Shown here one piece after another: positions 38,818 to 48,760 of a stretch of 64,000 nt of DNA. This DNA is from Trifolium pratense (Eukaryota > Streptophyta > Magnoliopsida > Fabales > Fabaceae): contig NC_060063.1 in NCBI RefSeq assembly GCF_020283565.1, positions 1-64,000 of the forward strand, written 5' to 3'. The first letter of the stretch is position 1. Every line of letters begins with the position of its first letter. A program made the translations under genes and the position numbers. The notes below the pieces were generated by a model. The model ran no database searches, had not been told where the DNA came from, and worked only from the letters and a program-made list of their open reading frames with translations.

Positions 38818-39930
38818 GAGAACGACTATTTTAGGAATTTGTTTGTATGTAAGGATAGGACTAAGGAGTTTGGGAATCATGTAATCTTAAATTTATTTTT
38901 CTCAAATGTGGCTGTAATTTTTGCATTCGTTGAGCTTATATTGGTGATTATGTATCGCAGTTATATTGCAAAATTTCTTCCATGCATGAATTTAATTTGT
39001 GTTGATAAGGATTATGTGAAGTAAAATTAGCATGAAAAGTTGCAAATTGGATAGCTAAGAGACTGCCTAAGATCAATGAAAATATTCAAGAGAATGTTGA
39101 AGTTAATATTGGATACTTTGATTATAGTTGGTCGTAGTAAAGGTGGCAAATCAGAATTTTCTTTAGCTCTAGGTAGTTCTAAAACAAATCTCAAATTTTC
39201 ATCCCTAAATGGAATAGATACATAAGATGTCAGCTTAATAGTAAGTGTATGCCATTGTAAAATGATCATTAATGTGGAAAAAACTAAAAAAATTCATATT
39301 TAATTGATCTCTTGTTAAAAAAATTTAAACTTTTGTAAGAGGGATTCATATAATGTACTAAACATGACCGTAGAAATTTTTTTTAAAATTTCAAATGTTT
39401 TGCACGAGTTGAATGAAAAGGTGATTAAAAATCTTGACGGAAAAAACTTCGGGGACTAAAAAGTGAAAAAAAAAAAAAAAAAATCTTCAGGAACTAAAGC
39501 GAAAATTCTGGGAAACTATAGGGACCAAAAACATATTTAATCCTTAATGTTATTTTAGTAATAATTTCTCTTTTTTTTTTTTTGAAAAAAACTATTATAA
39601 AAAGAAGACGTGTGTTACATTTATTCATTTGGTTAATTCCTTCATTGTAAAAAAAAAACTTGAAGTCGTTATGAAGCATAAAAGATTTAGTCGTGTATTG
39701 AGTCTGCGTGTTGATTTGAAACCAGAAGCGATATCTGCTCTAAAGATGCTAGTCCAAATACTGATAAGCCGAACAGCATATGTCTCGTTAAAATACATGT
39801 TATTAAACTGAGCGTAATCAACAAATGAATTAAGAAGACATATACCTCAACAAAGAAAAATAAAAGTCAAACGACAAAATCACATATCTTTACATGTATT
39901 AAGCATTTTGTTGGATATCATCCGAAGAGA
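38818..39930. other. Intergenic stretch without a recognisable gene
   Basis: An 80-codon minus frame at 39,027-39,269 (with IPFRDENLRFVLELPRAKEN) has fairly protein-like composition but matches nothing I know. Near 39,410-39,560 the GGGACTAAAAAGTG, A18 run and AGGGACCAAAAACATATTT resemble the ends of dispersed repeats common in dicots. Nothing else is supported. Confidence 0.5.
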
Positions 39931-41568
39931 TTAGCTCAAATTTATTGTATAATCATATGTTCTAATTAGGAACTGATCATCAAAATTTGTAACCACAGGA
40001 GTAAATCTTGGCATCCCAACATAAGCAGTAATTGTCAAAATGCTTTTACGGTCTATGCTCATTGAAACAGTGATTTCAGGAACTCCTTTTGGTGCTTCAG
40101 GTATTTCAGTTATTTTGAAATTTCCCAAAACATTGTTTTCTTCAGCATTTTGTCCCTCCTCAACGCCTTCGCAGACAACAATCGATGCCGTAGTTTGATT
40201 ATCATCAATAGTTGAAAACACCATATCCCCCACCGTTGGCAATGATGTGTTCTTCGGAATAACAGGTACGAAATTCACTCCATCACATTGAATTCCGATG
40301 GCATGAAGTGTGACTTGAGAAGTAACAGAGTCCATTTTATGAGCTCCTGCCAGTGCTGCACCATAAAGTACAGCATCCAAAGGATCTATCCCTTCATATA
40401 TTTCCTTTCCATTGCATATTTCCGTAACAAGATTCTTCACCCTTGGTATATTGCAACATCCGCCTACAATTATGATATCAGTTATATTCTCGGCTTCTAT
40501 CTTTGCATCTTGCAAGCATTGGTAGATTAGATTTTCACACTTCTCAAACAACTTTTTGTTTACATCCTCAAACTCATTCCGCGTTACAACCCTTTGTATC
40601 TTCAAACCATCTATCGACTCTAAATCAACCTCATCACTTGTCTCAGTCGAAAGATTGGTAATCAAGTTGTGGATTCCACTTCGAAGAAAAGCCATCGGTA
40701 ATATATCTGAGTTCCAGTGAACAGGTCTCTTGAATATCTCTTCAGAATCAGGTAAGAGATGACACATCATATTTCCAAGCAAATCTTCTACACCAATAGT
40801 ACTTCCCGTCATGGCTTTTATTCGCAATTTTTCTCTTTCTGCTTCAATAACAGAAACATCGCAATAACCGGCATCCATATTGAAAACGAGAGCAATTTTT
40901 TTGCTTTCATTGTCCATAACCTTATCAGAAGAAGCATACTGCTGAATCACATACCACAAAGCCACTGCTATTGGTTGAAGCATCAGTCTGATAACTTTAA
41001 GATCGGCCATCGCACAAGCGTCATATATCCGGTTTACCTGCAATCGACTGAATGAAACCGGAACTGTAAACACTACCATTCTTATAGGTTTGTTCAGACG
41101 AGTTTCAACGATTGATCTTATTTCCGTTAGAAATTTTCCAAGTAGTTCTACTGCAGTAGTGGATTTCCACAGTTTCTTCATAAATGCAGCAACAAAAGGG
41201 CGAACCTCAATGTCCACGGTGTGCATCAGAAATGGAAGTTTTGCCCTTTCACTGAAAATTATGTTAAAGAACTGATTCATGTTCTCATTCTCGAGTGAGA
41301 CTTCAGTACTACTACTGCTGCTACTACTAGCTCCAATAGAAAAGTCATGATCTTTGGAAGTTTCGAAACATTTCTTCATCATCTCATTCATATTGCCTGT
41401 CAAAATCTTCAATTGGGGACCATTCCAAACAGAAACACAACATGGTGTGGTGCCAATGTCAATTCCAATTGCTATATCAGGAGGCAGAGACGAGCTTTCC
41501 TCCTCGGTGTTTTCAGTGCAAATTGTGTTTCCAGTGCAAGATTCCGCAGATGCTGCAGGTTCTGTCAT
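39931..41568 (-). CDS. HSP70-like protein, short HSP70T-2 / Hsp70-8 type
   Basis: 545 residues from ATG 41568. An in-frame ATG at 41586 exists, but its six codons sit across a splice acceptor (TTTAAATGCAG then GATGACA), so the downstream ATG is preferred. HSP70 nucleotide-binding blocks are visible: GIDIGTT (35-41), the second phosphate block as NMDAGYCDVSVIE (about 231-243; canonical HSP70 has a GGTFD-type sequence) and IIIVGGCCNIPRV (about 362-375), followed by a shortened substrate-binding beta region. The C-terminal helical lid and EEVD-type end are missing. Canonical HSP70s are about 650 residues, whereas plant HSP70T-2 (Hsp70-8) is about 560. There is a Ser run near residue 85. It is probably a divergent cytosolic chaperone or regulator; ATPase activity is uncertain because of the altered phosphate block. 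This is the only intact host gene seen here. Confidence 0.85.
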   Translation of the reverse strand: MTEPAASAESCTGNTICTENTEEESSSLPPDIAIGIDIGTTPCCVSVWNGPQLKILTGNMNEMMKKCFETSKDHDFSIGASSSSSSSTEVSLENENMNQFFNIIFSERAKLPFLMHTVDIEVRPFVAAFMKKLWKSTTAVELLGKFLTEIRSIVETRLNKPIRMVVFTVPVSFSRLQVNRIYDACAMADLKVIRLMLQPIAVALWYVIQQYASSDKVMDNESKKIALVFNMDAGYCDVSVIEAEREKLRIKAMTGSTIGVEDLLGNMMCHLLPDSEEIFKRPVHWNSDILPMAFLRSGIHNLITNLSTETSDEVDLESIDGLKIQRVVTRNEFEDVNKKLFEKCENLIYQCLQDAKIEAENITDIIIVGGCCNIPRVKNLVTEICNGKEIYEGIDPLDAVLYGAALAGAHKMDSVTSQVTLHAIGIQCDGVNFVPVIPKNTSLPTVGDMVFSTIDDNQTTASIVVCEGVEEGQNAEENNVLGNFKITEIPEAPKGVPEITVSMSIDRKSILTITAYVGMPRFTPVVTNFDDQFLIRTYDYTINLS

Positions 41569-41569
41569 C

Positions 41570-42150
41570 CTGCATTTAAAAGACAAGAAAGTCGAGAATT
41601 ATCTACCAAAACAACTATGTAGTTAGCATAATGAGGAAAAACTATCTATTCATAATAAGAAGTTCTTGAATATTTCTTGCATGCCAATATTTGAAAAGAA
41701 GAAGAGAAAAAGAAGAATATGAAGAATCTAACAGAAACAAACAATGCACACAAAACATATAGGTAGAATAATTGATATGAACAGAAACTTTCAAAGATCA
41801 ATCAATAACCTTTGACTTCAGAGCATTAAAATTTCTCAGTGTGATTAAATGCTAAATTAATCCATAAGTCAATAGTTAAAAAGGATTCTATAGTATTGAT
41901 AGAAGATGATTAAAATTCATTTATGTATATTAACACTAAGTAAGCATTCCTATATAGTCCTGAAGTCACACAATCATTGCATAATATATTGTTCACAGAT
42001 ATGGTTGTAATTTACATTTGATAATAAGAAGTTCTTGAATAATTCCATACTCAAGATTGTATTTCTTGCATGCAAATATTTGAAAACCAGAAGAGAAAAA
42101 GAAGAATATGAAACAAGGAAGAGGTGAGGGTGAAGATGACATTAACATAC
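41570..42150 (-). other. Probable intron in the 5' leader of the HSP70-like gene
   Basis: On the minus strand the donor ATCAG|GTATGTTAATG (exon end 42151) and acceptor AAATGCAG|GATG (exon start 41569) bound 581 bp of AT-rich sequence. The acceptor lies one base before the start codon. Inside is a direct repeat of about 80 bp (41,651-41,723 and 42,021-42,111, both with AAGAAGTTCTTGAAT and AGAGAAAAAGAAGAATATGA). Leader introns often raise expression in plants. Confidence 0.6.
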
Positions 42151-42344
42151 CTGATGTGTAGCACAAATATGGATTGAAGGTTTCTGTGAGTATAACAGTT
42201 GAACTCTAGAAGGAACTCTCAAAGATGGCAAAGAAGAGAACAAAAGATTATTGAAAAGTTACTAGAAGGAACTCTCTAGAAGGAAAATATTATTGAATCT
42301 AATGAAAAGTTATAATGAGAAATGAGCACTATTGGTCTTATATA
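42151..42344 (-). promoter_or_regulatory. Putative promoter and 5' leader exon of the HSP70-like gene
   Basis: Minus-strand TATATAAG at 42344-42337 is a good TATA box, which would put transcription start near 42,310 and give a leader exon of about 160 bp up to the donor. Two near-identical segments with TCTAGAAGGAACTCTC lie at 42,205-42,220 and 42,263-42,278. On the minus strand the second reads TTCTAGAGAGTTC, an imperfect heat-shock element with 5-bp spacing. They fall downstream of the TATA box, so their role is unclear. Confidence 0.4.
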
Positions 42345-42740
42345 CAAGTGTTTGAGTCTAACTAACTGCTGATGTGGCATAACTAACTTGCCAAGTGGGA
42401 TCACTACTATATATTCTCCCTATGGCATAACTAGTCTCAATATATATAAGCATAAAAAATATGAAATATTTGGTTTTTTTTTTTTTTTACAGTAATATTT
42501 GGTAGTTTTAAAAATAAGAAATCATAACTACTTTCATTCTATTATATTTAATGATGTTTAGCATTCCTCAGCAGCTCCATCACAATTTTCACTACACAGA
42601 TTCTGATTTCATTATCAATCATCTTAAGCAAGTTACTATTCCTCCTTCTGTGCCAGTTAATTTGGAATAATTCAATCCCTCCTTCTGTGTCATTCATAAT
42701 GTGATTCAAAAAAGTTAGCTACCTTAGCCTTCAAGTAACC

Positions 42741-42860
42741 TAACCTTCATAGCCTCGCCACTTCTATGGTGGATCGATGAAAGTTGTGCAGAGTTGTTCA
42801 CAATGGGATATATCCACTTCCAATATCAGTTCTATTATTGCAGTATTGAGCAGTGTTTAT
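42741..42860 (+). pseudogene. COG4-like pseudogene fragment A
   Basis: Short piece matching the region of plant COG4 (Golgi tethering complex subunit 4) around the block ending ISTSNISSIIAVLSS. It shares ATGAAAGTTGTGCAGAGTTG with fragment B at 47.36 kb, where fragment C has GTTTTATGTCTTGCAGAGTTG, so A and B descend from one already altered copy. Several stops. Confidence 0.6.
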
Positions 42861-42999
42861 AAGTGGCTGCTTAGGATCGTCTTGAAAACACGTCAAGGAA
42901 CGTGACCCTAACCGCGACCTGCCGGTAGAACCAAAGTTATCAAGTAAAATAGGCAGATAATAATTAAGTAACAGCTTGTTTGCTACTCAATTATCATTA

Positions 43000-43159
43000 C
43001 TTTGTGAAATACAAAGAAAAAATACCAATTGGTAAAGCATGAGCCACCTCAGCATGAGAGTTTTTGAAATACAAAGAAAAAATACGTTTACATTCATCTA
43101 TAACAGCCCCATGCTCAGTAATATCGTATCTCCCTTTGTGAAAATCATCCACATCAAGG
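43000..43159 (-). pseudogene. RNase H domain, C-terminal part (split by foldback element)
   Basis: The minus strand reads VDDFHKGRYDITEHGAVIDE, then CKRIFSLYFKNSHAEVAHAL, the second half of a plant RNase H (RVT_3-type) domain as found at the end of LINE polyproteins and related host-like proteins. The other half is at 45,039-45,420. Near the end a 21-bp segment TGAAATACAAAGAAAAAATAC is duplicated 58 bp apart. It is degenerate and unlikely to be expressed. Confidence 0.7.
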
Positions 43160-43167
43160 GATTAAAA

Positions 43168-44041
43168 CAATTCAACTAGAAGATTAAAACAAGAATCAGC
43201 ATGTGTGTGCAATGAGTATGAAGATGAGAAATTTGTTTGGTACCAAATCTTCAGCACCACCACCACTATTCACGGTACTATTCAATAGAGAGTAAAAAAC
43301 TTCCTCAATTAAAATTGTACCAAAAAATCAAAAAGCTTCATCACTATTCACTATTCGATGGATATATAGTGTTGATTTGTGTTTGAGAAGCAAATATAGA
43401 AACAAAATCTGTACTCAAACAATAAACACTAAACAAAACAAACATATTCAACAACAAACACTCAAGAAAACAAACAATTTCCAAATTTATTCAAAAGTGA
43501 AAAAAAACACAAAATGTGCAAAATACACAAGCTTTAAATGCTTCTCACAATTCAATAAACCAAAGATATTAATGGAAAATGAAGTTGAAAAATAAAACTA
43601 GATCTAGTTTTTGTTTGTTTGTTTGTTTGTTTGTTGTGATATGAAGTTGAAACAACTTAAACTTGTTTCAATGAAAGGAGATTGAACAAACACAAATGAA
43701 AACAAAGTGCAATGCTACAATGAAGATCTAGCAAATTTTGAAGAGAAAAATGAAAGAATAGTGTAGCATAGTAAAGAAAGACTACCACAATTCTAGAGAG
43801 AGAAAATTTTCTTGATGAAAAAGAAATATGAGTGAGGAATTAGTGGAGTTCAAATTTATAAGGAATCGAATAAGTAGCGGAATGAAGGAATGAAAATGTG
43901 TGGAATGAGGGAGTACTGCAAATCGGTTAGTGTACTATTGAAAAAATCTCATCATTAGGATTCTTTCACACGCACGCCACATGCTCACGCAGGCCGTATA
44001 GTGCAAATATGTGCAAATATATATTTTGGAATTTTTTTTGT
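43168..44041 (+). repeat. Left arm of the inverted repeat
   Basis: Begins CAATTCAACTAGAAGATT and ends TATATTTTGGAATTTTTTTT. It contains a (GTTT)n run at 43,610-43,635 and GCGCACGCCACATGCTCACG region motifs near 43,970. Its reverse complement is the right arm with scattered differences. Confidence 0.9.
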
Positions 44042-44130
44042 CTTTTTTCTTGTCGTGTCCGAATCGTGTCGCCGTGTTCGTGCGGAGGGAGTATTTAATA
44101 AAGAATAAGTTTATTTAATTTATAAAAAAT

Positions 44131-45017
44131 ACAAAAAAAATTCCAAAATATATATTTGCACATATTTGCACTATAAGGCTTGCGTGAGCATGTGGCGTGC
44201 GTGTGAAAGAATCCTAATGATGAGATTTTTTCAATAGTACACTAACCGATTTGCAGTACTCCCTCATTCCACATATTTTCATTCCTTCATTCCACTACTT
44301 ATTCGATTCCTTATAAATTTGAACTCCACTAATTCCTCACTCATATTTCTTTTTCATCAAGAAAATTTTTTCTCTCTAGAATTGTGGTAGTCTTTCTTTA
44401 CGATGCTACCACACTATTCTTTCATTTTTCCCTTCAAAATTTGCTAGATCTTCATTGTAGCATTGCACTTTGTTTTCATTTGTGTTTGTTCAATCTCCTT
44501 TCATTGAAACAAGTTTAAGTTCTTTCAACTTCATATCACAACAAACAAACAAACAAACTAACTAACAAAAACTAGATCTAGTTTTATTTTTCAACTTCAT
44601 TTCCATTAATATCTTTGGTTTATTGAATTGTGAGAAGCATTTAAAGCTTGTGTGTATTTTGCACATTTTGTGTTTTTTTTCACTTTTGAATAAATTTGGA
44701 AATTGTTTGTTTTCTTGAGTGTTTGTTGTTGAATATATTTGTTTTGTTTAGTGTTTATTGTTTGAGTACAGATTTTGTTTCTATATTTTCTTCTCAAACA
44801 CAAATCAACACTATATATCTATCGAATAGTACCGTGAATAGTGATGAAGCTTTTTGATTTTTTGGTACGATTTTAAGTGAGGAAGTTTTTTACTCTCTAT
44901 TGAATAGTACCATGAATAGTTGTGGTGGTGCTGAAGATTTGGTACCAAACAAATTTCTCATCTTCATACTCATTGCACACACATGCTGATTCTTGTTTTA
45001 ATCTTCTAGTTGAATTG
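44131..45017 (-). repeat. Right arm of the inverted repeat
   Basis: Reverse complement of the left arm, from AAAAAAAATTCCAAAATATA to CTAGTTGAATTG. Small indels make it 13 bp longer. The last 21 bases of the element (45018-45038, ATTTTCTGCCGCTACTTTTTT) have only weak similarity to the left terminus. Confidence 0.9.
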
Positions 45018-45038
45018 ATTTTCTGCCGCTACTTTTTT

Positions 45039-45420
45039 CACATCAAGGACAAAATCAACTTCTTCTAATCGCAATTCATCCACATCCACCCAAATAAGAG
45101 CATGGAAAAGAATTGATGCTTCCCCTAATTCGACATTACATATCGGGGATATCCACATTGTTTTTGCAAGTACAAATCGGCCTTAAACATCGCGAATCCA
45201 AATTCCAAGACCAAACACAGTTACGTTGTGACGAGAAGGACGCCTCAACGTTGCATTTATAACTTCCTGTAGCCGGTCTGCTGCACCTCTCACGGCTGCA
45301 ATCAGCACTTCTGTCACACACTCTCGCACCAGCCCTACTGTTAACAAACACAGTTCGCACATTTTGCTATCCCGGAGCGGGTCTGTTGGCCGTCTTCCAG
45401 CCTTTAATTAACTATATATG
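45039..45420 (-). pseudogene. RNase H domain, N-terminal part (split by foldback element)
   Basis: The minus strand reads RPATGSYKCNVEASFSSQRN and then, after a frameshift, GLGIWIRDV, a stop, GRFVLAKTMWISPICNVELG and EASILFHALIWVDVDELRLE up to VDFVLDV. This is the first half of the RNase H domain (D of the NVEASF block altered to E). It continues in the piece at 43,000-43,159 on the other side of the foldback element. Confidence 0.7.
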
Positions 45421-45787
45421 CGCTTGTTTTCTGCATATGTTAACGAGATTAATATTGATGAAAAGCATAATTCAAAACTATTAAAACCAAATATAATACA
45501 ATCTGCTATCAATGTTGTAATCTAATCCATGTTCAGAGATCTTTGAAGAATTAGTAGATAAATGATTGCTTATGATTTTAGTGTTGAATTATTCTTTTAT
45601 TATGTTTATTCTTCTAATAAAGTCCCACATCGACAAAAAGAAATATAATGATAGATTGATAGTGGTGTGAATGGGCCTTGTTTTATGCTGGGCTCAGGAA
45701 AGTCCCCGGGCCCAATCTGCAGAAATGCAGGTCTGGAAACGGGCTTATCTTTGAGTTTGGAATGGGCTGAGACACGCGTGTGGAGCC
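45421..45787. other. Spacer, possible eroded LTR start
   Basis: No gene. From 45,582 the text TGTTGAATTATTC with AGTCCCACATCGACAAAA and CCCCGGGCCCAATC resembles the opening of many plant LTRs or promoters. The target duplication, however, places the LTR start at 45,788, so this may be an older repeat that served as the insertion site. Confidence 0.35.
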
Positions 45788-46419
45788 TGTTGAATATTGC
45801 CTTGAAATAATGTAAAAATCAGAAAATCATGTTTTGGTAGATTCTGTCTGCTCACGCCCAGGCGTGGGAGCTGGCGCCCAGGCGTGAAAAACTGGGCTGA
45901 ACTCTGCCTGCTCACGCCCAGGCGTGGGAGGCTGCGCCCAGGCGTAGTGCCTGCGAGCCTATATATATGTTATGCGTTTTCTGACTTTTTTAAGGGGATT
46001 TTAGGGTTTCAAAGGCTAACAAAAAGGCTAGGGTTAAGAGAGATCATCTTGGGAAGACTCTAGGGTTAGGGAAACATTCTATCACCTTGGGAAACACCTT
46101 CATATTGAATTTCTTGGTCACGGGAAGAAATTCGGGCTTAGGGTAGATTTAGGAAAAACTCTAAATCTTGTAACTCTTGTGGTGAATTTCATTGTAATCA
46201 AGGAACAAGTTTGACAGTGGATCAGAGGGCTGCTCTCTCCCCCAGAGTAGGTCACATTGACTGAACTGGGTAAACAATTCTCTTGTGTTCCTTTTTTCTT
46301 TATCGCTTTATCTTTTGATTTGTGATTATTATTTCCGATCTCATTATTTGATTGCTTAATCGTTATTTGCTCCACACATCAATTATTTTATTGGTGTGAT
46401 TCAATCCGAATTCACAACA
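45788..46419 (+). mobile_element. Solo LTR, 632 bp, perfect target duplication
   Basis: Starts TGTTGAATATTGCC, ends CCGAATTCACAACA, and is flanked by GAGCC at 45783-45787 and 46420-46424. It is the same family as the 471-bp copy at 38,347. The extra length includes a GC-rich block at 45,852-45,947 with four CACGCCCAGGCGTG-type units that the shorter copy lacks. It was produced by LTR-LTR recombination. Confidence 0.88.
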
Positions 46420-46424
46420 GAGCC

Positions 46425-47060
46425 TTTTAATTCCTGACCGAAGAAATTTGGCCTTGTGTTTACAGTTATTCACACGGTCTTTTTGAGACTAACAGAATGG
46501 GGCTTATGCTTCAAGGTCCACTTTTTTTAAAACAAATCTAAAATTTTGCTTTTTATTTCATTCCATACTTTGCAAACAAGTTACCAATCTCATGTGTCAT
46601 TCACTATATATGTTAACTTTTAAGGACTTACAAAATTTGCTCCTGAATATGTAACTATAAAACTTGTTTGAGTGATTTATGGATGAAAACTAATCAACAC
46701 TTCATTCTTAGCCTAATGATTAGAATTTCAATTTAACCTGAGTAAATGGAATGTCTGGTTCTAACCCCGACCCCTGCATGTATAACACAACTCATGTGAT
46801 TGAAATTAATTGTTTAGATTATTTAATGATGAATATTGTTCATTGCACTAGATTACACTTCCAATATTTTCTCTCTAAATTACTTTTCCTAATAGCTAGA
46901 AGTTATTGAGAACACACGATGGAGAAGGTGATTCACTGTTTTGTTTTGTTTTATTTTGTTTCGTACATGTGCAATTACAATCTATTAATCATCAAAGTGA
47001 AATAGGAAATTTTGGGATTGTACTCTTGAGCCAACTGAATTTGAGGAATCCGGGTTATTA
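46425..47060. other. No feature recognised
   Basis: AT-rich spacer. No ORF with a known domain, no terminal repeats and no RNA gene seen. Confidence 0.5.
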
Positions 47061-47460
47061 AGAATTTGAGAAGTCACGCGTTGAGCGTGACAATGTCTCG
47101 ATGGTGATCTCCATGCGCTTGACATACAATACTACGAGTCCGCTGCCATGTATGTCCAGACTTTCCTGCAAATCGATGCATAGTTCATGGATTCCGGGTT
47201 TGAGGAGTTGCGCGTTCACTCCACTACACCGACGCCATTGTTGAGCGTGGATACTGTCTTGAAGCTTGGTGATAAGGAATTTAGCATGGTTGAGAATCTT
47301 AGGAAAGGCTATAAGGATCAATGAACATGACCTTTATAACCTCACTTATATGGTGGATTGATGAAAGTTGTGCAGAGTTGTTTGCAAAGGGCTATGTCCA
47401 CTTCCACTATCAGTTCTGTTGTTGTAGTATTAAGTAGTGCTAGTATAGAATAACTTGTAG
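47061..47460 (+). pseudogene. COG4-like pseudogene fragment B
   Basis: Contains YYESAAMYVQTFLQIDA then a stop (47,125-47,180), and further on MVENLRKGYK and VVQSCLQRAMSTSTISSVVV (47,300-47,440). These blocks lie far apart in COG4, so a large internal deletion joined them. Several stops. It also carries TCACGCGTTGAGCGTGA near 47,076. Confidence 0.7.
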
Positions 47461-48120
47461 CCATATTCGTTCAAATTTTCTAACCAAAAACTAAAATTTA
47501 TCAACATCAAATCCAAATTTGCGTCAAATCTAATGAAAAGTCTTATACTTTTAATAATCTCTCAATTGTGTATTTTAAGCACATTCGAATTAGTGCTTAT
47601 GGAATAAACTAAGATTCTGCAACGGTGGGTAAATAGTAGAGTGACATAGTAGTATCATTTTATATAGTTGTGAAACTACAAAATTATTTCACACCGCAAC
47701 AACTGCATTGCGCATTGTAGCGACCGCAGTCGCAACAACCACAACCATTACTGCATCCGCAACCACAAGCACAATTTAAAACCATGATCCAATCATTGAC
47801 TTTTTAATTATGTTTGAATTTTTAGTCAAAAAAAGGATGTTTGAATTTAAACTTAAAGATGATTTTATTTTAAATTATTACAAACAAAGTCACCAGTTTA
47901 TGTGGCCTTGTGTTCCCTATACTCCCTAGTCTTTTTATTGGTTTTTCTCTCCTTTTGTGTGCCATGTCATAGACTCATAGTTGTTATATAAATTGATTGA
48001 ATAATTATATTGTTGCCTAGTTAGTTATATTGGATTGATCATAAAAACTAGGAGAATATCATAACTAGTTTGTTATATATTGTTTGTTGCCTAGTTTGTT
48101 AGACAGGTTATATATTGATT
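47461..48120. other. Spacer with a short CAACCACAA-rich degenerate repeat
   Basis: 47,693-47,775 holds a run of CGCAACAA/CCGCAACCACAA-like units within AT-rich DNA. No gene. The two segments TTGTTGCCTAGTTAGTTATAT and TGTTTGTTGCCTAGTTTGTT near 48,012 and 48,081 are similar to each other. Confidence 0.4.
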
Positions 48121-48123
48121 ACT

Positions 48124-48760
48124 ATGAATTTGAGAAGTCGTGCATTGAGTGTGCAACTGTCTCGATGGCGTCCACCCTACACTTGACATAGAAGACTACG
48201 AGTCCGCTGCCAGTTATTTCCAGACTTTCCTACAAATCGACGCACAGTTCAAGGATTCCATATCCAGAGGGAGCATTTATTAGATTCAAAGAAACAGCTT
48301 GAAGGGATTGTGCGGAAGAAGCTTTCCGTGGTGGATCAGCGCGACCACCCTGTCATTCTTAAGTTTGTTCGTCTTTATATGGCTCTTGGAAGAGATTCTA
48401 TCGCTTATGCAGTTGGGAGATGCGGATTATACTGAATACATGATTTCAAAGATAAAAGCCTTATGCAGTTGGGAGATGCGGATTGTACTGAATACATGAT
48501 TTCAAAGATAAAAGCCTCACTTCCGTTGACCCTGAATTGCTCCCTCATGCTACCAAGGCCTTTAGAAATGGTAGGTTAAGCAAAGTTGTGCAGGATTTGA
48601 TTGATTTTTATATCATTCTTGAGGGATTTTGGATGGTTGAGAATGTTAGGAAAGGGTATAACCTAGCCACTTCTATGGCGGACAATGTGTTTCTGTTTTA
48701 TGTCTTGCAGAGTTGGTTGCAAAGGGCTATATCAACTTCCAATGTCAGTTCTGTTGTTGC
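48124..48760 (+). pseudogene. COG4-like pseudogene fragment C
   Basis: Reads in three frames: DYESAASYFQTFLQIDAQFK (48,195-48,255); KKQLEGIVRKKLSVVDQRDH (48,290-48,350); EEILSLMQLGDADYTEYMIS (48,390-48,445); TSVDPELLPHATKAFRNGRL (48,519-48,578); ILEGFWMVENVRKGYN and VLQSWLQRAISTSNVSSVVA (48,615-48,760). Order and spacing follow plant COG4 with a middle deletion and no introns between blocks, which suggests a processed or exon-captured copy. It is cut at 48,760 by the Athila-like LTR. COG4 acts in vesicle tethering at the Golgi; this copy cannot. Confidence 0.75.
48405..48516 (+). repeat. 56-bp tandem duplication inside COG4 fragment C
   Basis: Two direct copies (48405-48460 and 48461-48516), each starting TTATGCAGTTGGGAGATGCG and ending AAAGATAAAAGCC. 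One difference was seen (GGATTATACTG against GGATTGTACTG). Confidence 0.9.

Larger units (their letters stand above)
43160..45038. mobile_element. 1.88-kb foldback / long-TIR element
   Basis: Two arms of about 0.88 kb are near-perfect inverted copies around a central spacer of about 90 bp that ends with CGTGCGGAGGGAGTATTTAA. CACATCAAGG flanks it on both sides (43150-43159 and 45039-45048), a 10-bp or 9+1-bp target duplication, which fits Mutator-like or Foldback elements. The mirror ORFs (43377-43595 plus, 44606-44803 minus) are the same sequence in each arm and are not genes. No transposase is present, so it is non-autonomous. Confidence 0.8.

Noticed and set aside
40288..41626. Plus-strand ORFs opposite the HSP70-like gene
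   Set aside because: Antisense shadows of a clear coding frame.
43377..43595. ORF 72 codons, and its mirror at 44606-44803
   Set aside because: The two are the same sequence in opposite arms of the foldback element. Low complexity (Asn, Lys, Thr, Gln), no domain.
45582..45787. LTR start at TGTTGAATTATTC with AGTCCCACATCG
   Set aside because: The perfect GAGCC duplication and homology to the other solo LTR place the start at 45,788. The upstream segment has no matching flank.
47076..47093. CACGCGTTGAGCGTG in COG4 fragment B as a member of the hairpin family
   Set aside because: Single unit, loop GTTGA not used elsewhere, and the diverged paralogue at 48,133 shows it arose by point changes in coding-derived sequence.
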